Origin: an uncultured Maritimibacter sp.
GTDB taxonomy: Bacteria > Pseudomonadota > Alphaproteobacteria > Rhodobacterales > Rhodobacteraceae
DNA: 64,000 bases
Reading direction: 5' to 3'
Assembly (NCBI GenBank): GCA_913063035.1
Contig: CAJXYS010000008.1
Coordinates: forward strand, 29,718 to 93,717
The notes under the pieces are model-generated. The model saw only the letters and a program-made list of their open reading frames with translations, was not told the DNA's origin and did no database searches. Below are positions 57,426-64,000 of this stretch, piece by piece (the first letter of the stretch is position 1; each line of letters opens with the position of its first letter). The translations under genes were made by a program, and so were the position numbers.

Positions 57426-57910
57426 CCGAGACCGGCCGCCTGTCCCATGTCGAGATCGACGATACCGGCCTGCCGGCGCCGACGCCCGAGATCGAGCAGG
57501 AGCGCCGCGTCGCGATCTTCGACCTGCTGGAAGACAACAGTTTCGTCCCCGAGATGCGCGAGGATCGCGCGGTGCCGCCCGGTCCCTACCGGCTGAACCT
57601 CTCGATCCGCGAGGGGCGGCTCGTGCTCGACATCCGCACGGAGGCGGGCGGCCCGGCCGGCGAGGTTCACCTGTCGCTCGGGCCCTTCCGGCAGGTCGTG
57701 AAGGACTACTTCCAGATCTGCGAAAGCTATTTCGACGCGGTGAAAAAACTGCCGCCCAGCCAGATCGAGGCGATCGACATGGGCCGGCGCGGCATCCACA
57801 ACGAGGGCGCGCGCATCCTCCAGGAGCGGCTGGAGGGCAAGGTCAGGGTCGATATCGACACCGCGCGCCGTCTCTTCACGCTGATCTGCGTGCTGCATTT
57901 CGGGGGCTGA
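57422..57910 (+). CDS. UPF0262 family protein
   Basis: 162-aa alphaproteobacterial family, usually between hisD and a phosphatase gene. Conserved AIFDLLEDNSF, PYRLNLSIREGRL and the RRGIHNEGARIL stretch. Function unknown. Overlaps hisD by 4 bp; followed 8 bp later by the phosphatase gene. Confidence 0.9.
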   Translation: MTETGRLSHVEIDDTGLPAPTPEIEQERRVAIFDLLEDNSFVPEMREDRAVPPGPYRLNLSIREGRLVLDIRTEAGGPAGEVHLSLGPFRQVVKDYFQICESYFDAVKKLPPSQIEAIDMGRRGIHNEGARILQERLEGKVRVDIDTARRLFTLICVLHFGG

Positions 57911-57917
57911 CGGGGTC

Positions 57918-58388
57918 GTGGCAGAAGATTTTCCCTCCTCGGTGCTCTTCTGCTGCGACCATAACGCGATCCGCTCTCCGATGGCCGAGGGCATCATGAA
58001 GAAGTTGTACGGCCACCGCGCCTATGTGCAGTCGGCGGGCGTCAAGAACGATCTCGAGATCGACGGCTTCGCCGTCGCCGTCTGCCAGGAGATCGGCGTC
58101 GAGCTCTCGCGCCACCGCTCGCGCAGTTTCGACGACATGCAGGACTGGGGCGACGATCTCTCGGGCTTCGACCTGATCGTCGCGCTGTCCCCGGCCTCGC
58201 AGCGCCAGGCGCTGGAACTGACGCGCTATGCCGCGATCGAGGTGGAATACTGGCCGATCCTCGACCCGGCCGGTCTCGGGGAACACCGCGAGGACAAGCT
58301 GGCCGCTTACCGGCAGACCCGCGACCAGATCGTGGCGCGCATGATGGATCGCTTCGGCCCGCCGGATGTGACCGAGGCGGGCGCATGA
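57918..58388 (+). CDS. Low-molecular-weight protein tyrosine phosphatase-like protein
   Basis: 156 aa, GTG start. P-loop Cys13-x5-Arg19 (CDHNAIRS) and the later EYWPILDPAG supplying the general-acid Asp. The first Cys12 also sits in the loop, a small variation. Substrate, protein phosphotyrosine or arsenate, is unknown; the lack of ars genes favours a phosphatase. Overlaps the GNAT gene by 4 bp. Confidence 0.88.
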   Translation: MAEDFPSSVLFCCDHNAIRSPMAEGIMKKLYGHRAYVQSAGVKNDLEIDGFAVAVCQEIGVELSRHRSRSFDDMQDWGDDLSGFDLIVALSPASQRQALELTRYAAIEVEYWPILDPAGLGEHREDKLAAYRQTRDQIVARMMDRFGPPDVTEAGA

Positions 58389-58972
58389 CGCTCAGGATCG
58401 CGCCGCTGACCGGCGCCGCGCTCGAGGCCGCCCTCGACGCGGTGGCCGAGCTGCGGGTCCGGGTGTTCCGGGACTGGCCCTATCTCTACGACGGCGACGC
58501 CGCCTATGAGCGGGCTTACCTGTCGGTCTACCGGGAAAGCGCCGGGGCCATCCTCGTCGGCGCCTTCGACGGAGACCGGCTGGTCGGCGCCGCGACCGGC
58601 ACGCCGATGGAAGACCATGCCGGCGATTTCGCCGCGGCCTTCGCCGGGACCGGGTATACGCTCGACGAGATCTTCTACTGCGCCGAGTCGGTGCTCTTGC
58701 CGGACTATCGCGGTCAGGGGGCGGGGCATCGTTTCTTCGATCTGCGCGAGGCCCATGCCCGCGCGCTCGGGCGGCGCTACTCGGCCTTCTGCGGCGTGGT
58801 GCGGCCGGCCGATCACCCGCGCCGGCCCGCCGGGTACCGCCCGCTCGACGGGTTCTGGCGCAAGCGCGGCTATCGCCCGCTGGACGGCGTGACGGCGCGG
58901 TTTCGCTGGAAGGACATCGACGAAGACGGGGAAACGTCCAAGCCGCTTCAGTTCTGGATCCGGGAGCTCTGA
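58385..58972 (+). CDS. GNAT-family N-acetyltransferase
   Basis: 195-aa acetyl-CoA transferase with LLPDYRGQGAGHRFFDLREAHAR, the pyrophosphate-binding (Q/R-x-x-G-x-G/A) motif. GNAT plus carbon-nitrogen hydrolase neighbours are a common pair and are fused in some bacteria, so the two probably share a substrate pathway (modification then amide hydrolysis). Substrate unknown. Confidence 0.88.
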   Translation: MTLRIAPLTGAALEAALDAVAELRVRVFRDWPYLYDGDAAYERAYLSVYRESAGAILVGAFDGDRLVGAATGTPMEDHAGDFAAAFAGTGYTLDEIFYCAESVLLPDYRGQGAGHRFFDLREAHARALGRRYSAFCGVVRPADHPRRPAGYRPLDGFWRKRGYRPLDGVTARFRWKDIDEDGETSKPLQFWIREL

Positions 58973-58974
58973 GC

Positions 58975-59868
58975 ATGCGCATCGCCGCCGCCGCCTATCC
59001 GCTGGAACCGCTGCAGAGCTGGGGGGCCTACCAGGACAAGCTGTCCGCCTGGGTGGCCCAGGCGGCGGGGCAGGGGGGCGACCTGCTGGTCTTTCCGGAA
59101 TACGGCGCGATGGAACTGGCCATGATCGCCGGGGCCGAGGCGGCGGGTGATCTCGAACGCGCGCTCCATGCGGTCTCGGCGCTGATCCCCGAGGCCGATG
59201 CGCTGCACGCAAGGCTGGCCGCCGATCACGGCGTCCATATCCTGGCGGCGAGCGCGCCGGTTTTCGCGGGCGGACGCCGCCCGGTGAACCGCGCGCGGCT
59301 CTTCGCGCCGGGGCAGGCGGGCCACCAGGACAAGCAGATCATGACCCGCTTCGAGCGCGAGCAATGGGATGTCGCGCCGGGCGGGGGGCTGACGCTCTTC
59401 GATACCGCGCTCGGCCGGATCGGCGTCCTGATCTGCTACGATGCCGAGTTCCCGCTGCTCGCCCGCGCGCTGGTCGAGGCTGGCGCCGAGATCCTGCTCG
59501 TGCCGTCCTGCACGGACAGCCTGGCCGGGTACTGGCGCGTGCGGATCGGCGCGATGGCCCGCGCGCTGGAAAGCCAGTGCATCGTCGTGCAGGCGCCGAC
59601 CGTGGGCCCGGCCGGCTGGTGTCCGCCCGTGGACGAGAATGTCGGCGCGGCCGCGATCTATGGCCCGCCCGACCGGGGCTTCCCGGCGACCGGCGTGATC
59701 GCCGAGGGCGCCCTGGACCGGCCGGGATGGGTCTATGCAACCGTGGCGCGGGACGATATCGCCCGGGTGCGCGGCGGGGGGCAGGTGTTGAATCATGCCC
59801 ACTGGTCCGAACAGGCCCGCCGCGTCCGGAACGTCACAATCACGCCCTTCGCCGCGATACGGCCTTGA
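58975..59868 (+). CDS. Carbon-nitrogen hydrolase (nitrilase family)
   Basis: 297-aa amidase with the Glu42 (FPEYGAME), Lys120 (HQDKQIMTRFE) and Cys154 (LICYDAEFP) triad. Hydrolyses an amide or nitrile. Two bp after the GNAT gene, in the same operon. Confidence 0.92.
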   Translation: MRIAAAAYPLEPLQSWGAYQDKLSAWVAQAAGQGGDLLVFPEYGAMELAMIAGAEAAGDLERALHAVSALIPEADALHARLAADHGVHILAASAPVFAGGRRPVNRARLFAPGQAGHQDKQIMTRFEREQWDVAPGGGLTLFDTALGRIGVLICYDAEFPLLARALVEAGAEILLVPSCTDSLAGYWRVRIGAMARALESQCIVVQAPTVGPAGWCPPVDENVGAAAIYGPPDRGFPATGVIAEGALDRPGWVYATVARDDIARVRGGGQVLNHAHWSEQARRVRNVTITPFAAIRP

Positions 59869-59939
59869 AAACCTGTCCAATTGGGCGCATTTAAGGGGCG
59901 CTTCGCGAGAAGCGACGTGCAACGAACAAAGGAGTGACC

Positions 59940-60158
59940 ATGGCCAAGGAAGAAATGCTCGAATTTCCTGGTGTCGTGAAAGAACTCCTGCCGAACGCGA
60001 CATTCCGGGTCGAGCTTGAGAACGGCCATGAGATCATCGCGCACACGGCAGGCAAGATGCGCAAGAACCGCATCCGGGTTCTGGCAGGCGACAAGGTTCA
60101 GGTGGAGATGACGCCCTACGACCTGACGAAGGGCCGCATCAACTACCGCTTCAAGTAA
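59940..60158 (+). CDS. infA: Translation initiation factor IF-1
   Basis: 72-aa OB-fold protein ([44 protein letters not shown]). ATG at 59940 has AAAGGAGTG upstream; GTG at 59934 also in frame. A TTGAAA at 59865-59870 overlaps the previous stop and could be its -35 region. Confidence 0.97.
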   Translation: MAKEEMLEFPGVVKELLPNATFRVELENGHEIIAHTAGKMRKNRIRVLAGDKVQVEMTPYDLTKGRINYRFK

Positions 60159-60163
60159 TCCAG

Positions 60164-60745
60164 ATGCGACTGGTTCTGGGCTCGGCCAGCCCCCGGCGGC
60201 GCGACCTGCTCGCGCAGATCGGGGTCGAGCCCGACGCCATCCGACCCGCCGATATCGACGAGACGCCAGCGCCCGGCGAGTTGCCGCGCCCCTATTGCGC
60301 GCGCATGGCGCGCGAGAAGGCGGTCGCCGTCGCGGCCGGTCCGGACGAGCTGGTGCTGACCGCCGACACGACCGTGGCGCTCGGCCGGCGCATCCTGGGC
60401 AAGCCCGCCGACGCCGCCGAGGCGGTGGAATTCCTGATGATGCTCTCGGGGCGGCGCCACCGGGTCATCACCGCCGTCGCGCTGCGCCACGGCGACACGA
60501 TCCGCGCGCGCGACGTCGTCACCACCGTGCAGATGAAGCGGCTCTCGGACATGGAAATATCCTGGTACATCCGCACCGGCGACTGGCAGGGCAAGGCCGG
60601 GGCCTACGGCATCCAGGGCCCGGCCGGGGCGCTGATCCCCTGGATCAACGGCTCTTTCACGGGCGTGGTGGGCCTGCCGCTGGCCGAGACGGCCAACCTG
60701 CTGCGGGGCGCGGGCTACACGATTCCCGACGGGCCGGCGTCATGA
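60164..60745 (+). CDS. maf: Maf-family nucleoside-triphosphate pyrophosphatase
   Basis: 193-aa enzyme hydrolysing non-standard nucleotides to monophosphates. Signatures [28 protein letters not shown] and [17 protein letters not shown]. Five bp after infA. Ends ATGA overlap with the RNase gene. Confidence 0.93.
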   Translation: MRLVLGSASPRRRDLLAQIGVEPDAIRPADIDETPAPGELPRPYCARMAREKAVAVAAGPDELVLTADTTVALGRRILGKPADAAEAVEFLMMLSGRRHRVITAVALRHGDTIRARDVVTTVQMKRLSDMEISWYIRTGDWQGKAGAYGIQGPAGALIPWINGSFTGVVGLPLAETANLLRGAGYTIPDGPAS

Positions 60746-61800
60746 AGGGGCGGGTCATCCTGCTCGATGAGATCGCGGGCCGCCGCGCGGCGGCGCTGAT
60801 GGTCGACGGCCGGCTCGAGGACCTGCTGATCGACCCGCCCGAGAGCGCGCCGCCCGGCCCGGGCGCGATCTACCGCGCCCGGGTCGACCGCCAGATGAAG
60901 GGGCAGGGCGGCGTCATCCTGCAGCTCGGCGACGGGCAGCGCGGCTTCCTGCGCCAGGCCAGGGGCCTGACCCCGGGGCAGAGCCTGCTGGTGCAGGTCA
61001 ACAGCTATGCCGAGCCCGGAAAGGCGCCCCCGGTCACGACACGCCTTCTCTTCAAGAGCCGCTACGCCATCGTCACGCCTGGCGCGCCCGGGCTCAACGT
61101 TGCGCGCTCGATCCGCGACGAGGCGGAGCGTGACCGGCTGCTCGAGATCGCCCACGCGGCGCGGGCCGAGATGGATGCGGCCCTCGGGCTGATCCTTCGC
61201 TCCGCCTGCGCCGGGGTCGATGGGGACGCCATAGCAGAGGATATCGGCACCATGACCGATCTTGCGCGGAAGATCATGGCCGAGGACGGCGCCGGCGCCG
61301 GCGCGCCCGCACCCCTGCTCGATGCGCCGGATGCAGAGCTGCTCGCCTGGCGCGACTGGGCCGATCCCGACCCCGACGCCGTGATCGACGAGGCAGGCGC
61401 GTTCGTCGCGCATGGCGTGCTCGACGAGATCGCGGCGCTCGCGGATCCCGTGGTGGCGCTCAGGGGCGGGTTCAGCATGGCGGTGGAACCCACCCGCGCG
61501 CTGGTTGCGGTCGACGTCAACACGGGCGGCGACACCTCGCCTGCGGCGGGACTCAAGGCCAATCTCGCGGCGCTCCGCGCCCTGCCGCGCCAGCTCCGCC
61601 TGCGCGGGCTGGGCGGGCAGGTGGTGCTCGACCTCGCCCCCAGCCCCAAGAAGGACCGCCGCCAGATCGAACAGGCCGCGCGCGGCGCGCTGCGCACCGA
61701 TCCGGTCGAAACCGCCCTTGTCGGCTGGACGCCGCTTGGCCATCTTGAGCTGCAGAGGAAACGCGAGAGACTGCCGCTCAAGGAGGCGCTGCCCGGATGA
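60742..61800 (+). CDS. Ribonuclease E/G-family protein, short form
   Basis: 352 aa, shorter than RNase G (about 490) and RNase E. N terminus has an S1-like region ([30 protein letters not shown]). The catalytic block [10 protein letters not shown] (Asp258, Asp264) and [12 protein letters not shown] are present, so it may still cleave RNA, but the long C-terminal scaffold and Zn-link are absent. Overlaps maf and yacG by 4 bp each. Alphaproteobacterial homologues occur in the same place. Confidence 0.85.
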   Translation: MKGRVILLDEIAGRRAAALMVDGRLEDLLIDPPESAPPGPGAIYRARVDRQMKGQGGVILQLGDGQRGFLRQARGLTPGQSLLVQVNSYAEPGKAPPVTTRLLFKSRYAIVTPGAPGLNVARSIRDEAERDRLLEIAHAARAEMDAALGLILRSACAGVDGDAIAEDIGTMTDLARKIMAEDGAGAGAPAPLLDAPDAELLAWRDWADPDPDAVIDEAGAFVAHGVLDEIAALADPVVALRGGFSMAVEPTRALVAVDVNTGGDTSPAAGLKANLAALRALPRQLRLRGLGGQVVLDLAPSPKKDRRQIEQAARGALRTDPVETALVGWTPLGHLELQRKRERLPLKEALPG

Positions 61801-61979
61801 CCTGCCCGATCTGCCACAAGGACACCGACCCCAAGTACCGGCCCTTCTGTTCGAAACGCTGCGCGGATGTCGACCTGGGCAAGTGGCTGACCGGGTCCTA
61901 TGCCGTGCCCGCCGATACCCCCGAAGACCTGGACGAGGCCGCCGACGAGATCGCGACCGAGAGCCGGAAGCTGCACTGA
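61797..61979 (+). CDS. yacG: DNA gyrase inhibitor YacG
   Basis: 60-aa zinc protein with Cys3, Cys6, Cys18 and Cys22 ligands. Binds GyrB. The tail is acidic. Ends the infA-maf-RNase-yacG operon. Confidence 0.93.
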   Translation: MTCPICHKDTDPKYRPFCSKRCADVDLGKWLTGSYAVPADTPEDLDEAADEIATESRKLH

Positions 61980-62021
61980 CACCCCGGTCGCGGCGCGGCG
62001 AAAAAACCCGCGATTCCGGTC

Positions 62022-62050
62022 TGGACACGCCCGGAAAGCTGTCCTAGTAA
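62022..62050 (+). promoter_or_regulatory. Possible promoter of tRNA-Phe
   Basis: TGGACA (62022-62027), 17-bp spacer, TAGTAA (62045-62050). Weak but well spaced; 32 bp before the tRNA. Confidence 0.4.
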
Positions 62051-62082
62051 ACCGCGACGGTCGGGCTGCGCCCCGGTCGCTC

Positions 62083-62157
62083 GCCCGGGTAGCTCAGTGG
62101 TAGAGCAGTGGATTGAAAATCCTCGTGTCGGTGGTTCGACTCCGCCCCCGGGCACCA
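62083..62157 (+). tRNA. tRNA-Phe(GAA)
   Basis: 75 nt with encoded CCA. Acceptor GCCCGGG pairs with CCCGGGC; anticodon loop TTGAAAA gives GAA. AT-rich foreign-looking DNA begins at the base after CCA, so its 3' end is a likely attachment site for a mobile element. Confidence 0.95.
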
Positions 62158-62272
62158 TTTAAACAAACAAAATCAATAACTTAGCCATAGCACATTTTTA
62201 TGAAATGTGTTGCACACTCATCGCACAGTTTTGTTGCGCGTTTGAGCGGGTGGGGCTGGGTGATTTGCTGTG

Positions 62273-62352
62273 TTGAACACAGTGTTTGCGGTTGCTATGT
62301 CGAACACAGTGTTTGAACATAGTTTTTGCAACACAGTGTTGGCACACACTTG
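62273..62352. repeat. Imperfect 13-14-bp tandem repeats
   Basis: Six consecutive units, most starting TTG, several containing the near-palindrome AACACAGTGTT (copies at 62276, 62303 and 62330; AACATAGTTTT at 62316). Unit starts: 62273, 62286, 62300, 62313, 62326, 62340. Compatible with iterons or with arm-type/excisionase sites beside an attachment site. The second and last units are degenerate. Confidence 0.65.
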
Positions 62353-62593
62353 CGCAAAAAGCTGGTTTGGCAAGCTGTAGCGATCAGGTTAGCCAGCACG
62401 GTTATTTCAGCAAACGGTCCTCTCGTGGAGCAGTTTTACACGGCGATGGTAGGAAGTAGGCATTTTCTGCGGTTTGCATGGAGGTCAGTTTTGCAGGACT
62501 TTTTAGATCCTTGCAGCAACCACCCCAATGCTAGCTTTCGTATGCGTGCTTAAAGCGTTAGCTTTTGCCTCGAGCCTAATCCGTTGGTAAAAT

Positions 62594-62606
62594 CTATCAC
62601 TGATAG
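62594..62606. promoter_or_regulatory. tet-operator-like palindrome
   Basis: CTATCACTGATAG, i.e. CTATCA-N-TGATAG, the conserved core of the TetR operator. No tetR-like gene is in the window, so it may be chance or the site of a regulator outside the window. Confidence 0.35.
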
Positions 62607-62642
62607 TGCCAAGCTGAGGAGATAAGCGCGGAATTGGGCCAG

Positions 62643-63374
62643 TTAGGATGGCTTGTTAAGTGTCCCATGTTGATCGTTGATTTCTGTTTTTCCGTACTTT
62701 TCTTCATAGCTGCATATTGTTTGATGAGCCTCAGCAAGAATTCTTCGGTTTCTCACGTAAAATGATAAAATCGCTGTTACCATGGATAAAAGGCAAAGGT
62801 AGGCCAACCAAATATCGTTTTCCTTAAAAATTTTCCACTGTCCCATGCCGATAACATTAAAAACCAGTAAAAATAAAAAGAAACCAAGGAGGCCGCCGCC
62901 AAGAACGTGGACGAAAAATATTCTCTTTATACTAGAACTCCTATTTGCCCAAACTTCAATTTCAGCTTTTGCTTTCACAAAATCATTGTCATCTCGCTCT
63001 TTTTGCATTTCATACAGCTTTTTCTCGTACTCGATTTTTTTTAACTTCGATCGCTTTTTTGCCTCGTCTTTTCCCCAGGAACTCCATTCTTGCAGTGCAA
63101 CAGCTACTTCTTTGGCAGCACGCTTTGGCCCAATGCGGAATTGTTCGCGTTTCCCTGTAACCTTCCAGGGCCGTAGCGAATCCAAAGCCATGCGCTCCGC
63201 CATCACAGCATCAGGTACTTCTAACCACCAATGAATCTTCCAAGTTCCAATGCTGTTGGACGCGGAATTTTGCTCATTCAAGCGACGTTGAAGGTTGTTT
63301 GTACGACCAACCTTGCAAATCGATGATGAGGCGCTGTTGCCCAAAACGTAAATGTATCCACCATTTCCTTTCAT
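62643..63374 (-). CDS. Membrane-anchored GIY-YIG-domain protein
   Basis: 243 aa. N-terminal GIY-YIG nuclease-type domain (T5orf172-like): GYIYVLGNSASSS at 6-18, Lys21-Val-Gly-Arg24-Thr, Arg30/31 and Glu60 correspond to the catalytic pattern. A charged coiled-coil-like stretch (about 101-140), then two hydrophobic segments (153-177, 188-207) and a cytoplasmic tail. AT-rich gene, likely acquired. A nuclease tied to the membrane is compatible with a defence role, but that is inferred. Confidence 0.75.
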   Translation of the reverse strand: MKGNGGYIYVLGNSASSSICKVGRTNNLQRRLNEQNSASNSIGTWKIHWWLEVPDAVMAERMALDSLRPWKVTGKREQFRIGPKRAAKEVAVALQEWSSWGKDEAKKRSKLKKIEYEKKLYEMQKERDDNDFVKAKAEIEVWANRSSSIKRIFFVHVLGGGLLGFFLFLLVFNVIGMGQWKIFKENDIWLAYLCLLSMVTAILSFYVRNRRILAEAHQTICSYEEKYGKTEINDQHGTLNKPS

Positions 63375-63498
63375 TATCTAACTCTCTTGAGCAAAGCTCT
63401 GTCCATAAAGTTTTCAGATGATATGCTGCGTCTGCTGTGTCTGGAAATCAAGCCTATGATTGGTTTACCCGCCTATCCACCAAAGAAAGCAAGATGAT

Positions 63499-63973
63499 TT
63501 AAGGCCAGCATAGTCCGTATTCTTTTGACCGTCGCATTTGCTTTCCGACAGCCCCTTGGAGAAGAACCCTCATCTGGCCGACCACGGGGATGGGTCGCCA
63601 GATTTTTATTGTCTTTTCCCGGTGAACTCCGGCACTCGTCGTCCATTGCTTAACCACCTCCTTGACGGGAGTGCGGTGGTTCCAACGCCAGAGTATTTCG
63701 TTGAGGTATCTCTGAAGGTGCTTGCGGCCCAAGTTATGATAGACACCGACAAGGGCGCGCTGCACTTGGGAGATTACGGCCTCTGCGGTATTGACGTGGG
63801 CGCCGGTCTCGGTTTTCGGTTCGTGGCTATGCTTGGTTATTTTATATCCAGTCAAACACACGTTCTCCGGAGACGCTAATGTGTTGGTCAACGCAGCACT
63901 CGCGCCGTGCAGTGAACTAGTTGAGGAAAGTCTGATCAACGGCCTCGGCTGCGCCGATATTGCCGCTTGAGGG
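63499..63973 (-). pseudogene. IS1595-type transposase, C-terminal fragment
   Basis: The frame (first start TTG at 63939; open from about 63973) encodes the catalytic C-terminal part typical of IS1595 transposases: HVNTAEAVISQVQRAL, VYHNLGRKHLQRYLNEI, RWNHRTP, ending near GLCWP. The DDE N-terminal half and zinc ribbon are absent, with a TAG in frame at 63974-63976. Adjacent frames show no clear continuation, so a degraded or truncated insertion element. Confidence 0.7.
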
Positions 63974-64000
63974 CACTATGGGGCCAGACAAGCACCGTTT

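Larger units (their letters stand above)
62158..62642. other. AT-rich region with tandem repeats beside tRNA-Phe
   Basis: 485 bp of much lower GC. It includes the tandem repeats at 62273-62352 and a tet-operator-like palindrome at 62594-62606. A 75-codon frame at 62326-62553 is unconvincing. I see no complete gene. Likely the left edge of a mobile element. Confidence 0.5.

Noticed and set aside
62326..62553. 75-codon frame in the AT-rich island edge
   Set aside because: It starts inside the tandem repeats, lacks a ribosome site and resembles no protein I know.

Overview
The window reads as chromosomal DNA of an alphaproteobacterium of the Roseobacter/Rhodobacter type (Rhodobacteraceae sensu lato). 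The basis is very high GC with strong third-position GC bias, a class I lysyl-tRNA synthetase, a gcvT-gcvH-gcvP operon under a tandem glycine riboswitch, an iron-sulfur cryptochrome/photolyase, DUF1194, DUF2948 and UPF0262 proteins, and the murA / DUF2948 / hisD / UPF0262 / phosphatase / infA / maf / RNase E-G / yacG gene order. Assignment is from gene content and recalled families only; no database was searched.

Layout. 1-4.5 kb: 5' part of leuA (minus strand) with an upstream Leu-rich leader peptide and two mutually exclusive hairpins, a GST, then an SDR plus FeS-photolyase pair. 4.5-10.2 kb: exported MORN-repeat protein, nadE, OsmC, a small metallopeptidase, gltX. 10.2-15.5 kb: gamma-glutamylcyclotransferase-like gene and the glycine-cleavage operon with its riboswitch. 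15.5-19.8 kb: DUF2254 membrane protein, trxC, tRNA-Ala, UspA, cspA with terminator, DUF4168, a putative 61-aa gene. 19.8-26.5 kb: ettA, nadD, dacB, a TerB-like gene, lysK, DUF4864. 26.7-31.8 kb: a large beta-helix protein, a PNPOx-like protein, an orphan ParA, a periplasmic rhodanese, a second Usp (with an FNR-type box) and an antibiotic-biosynthesis-monooxygenase (ABM) gene. 31.8-33.3 kb: accessory patch with a DUF4160-DUF2442 pair inserted at the ABM 3' end and a lower-GC HNH/SEC-C gene. 33.3-40.8 kb: uvrB, HAD hydrolase, ureohydrolase, and a group of exported VWA and ankyrin proteins. 41.5-48.2 kb: ATP-grasp ligase, a 669-aa protein with papain-like Gln/Cys/His/Asn spacing, TauD-type dioxygenase, CoA-transferase and GST, all on the plus strand. 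48.3-62.2 kb: core genes (tRNA-Gly, ABC exporter, acyl-CoA synthetase, tRNA-Thr, murA, hisD, infA, maf, yacG, tRNA-Phe). 62.2-64 kb: AT-rich DNA starting at the 3' end of tRNA-Phe, with 13-14-bp tandem repeats, a membrane GIY-YIG protein and an IS1595-type transposase fragment, most simply the edge of a genomic island running off the window.

Most promising for follow-up: the ATP-grasp / papain-like / dioxygenase locus (possible uncharacterised peptide or amide pathway), the apparently leaderless leuA attenuator, the DUF4160-DUF2442 insertion that duplicated the end of its target gene, and the tRNA-Phe island edge.
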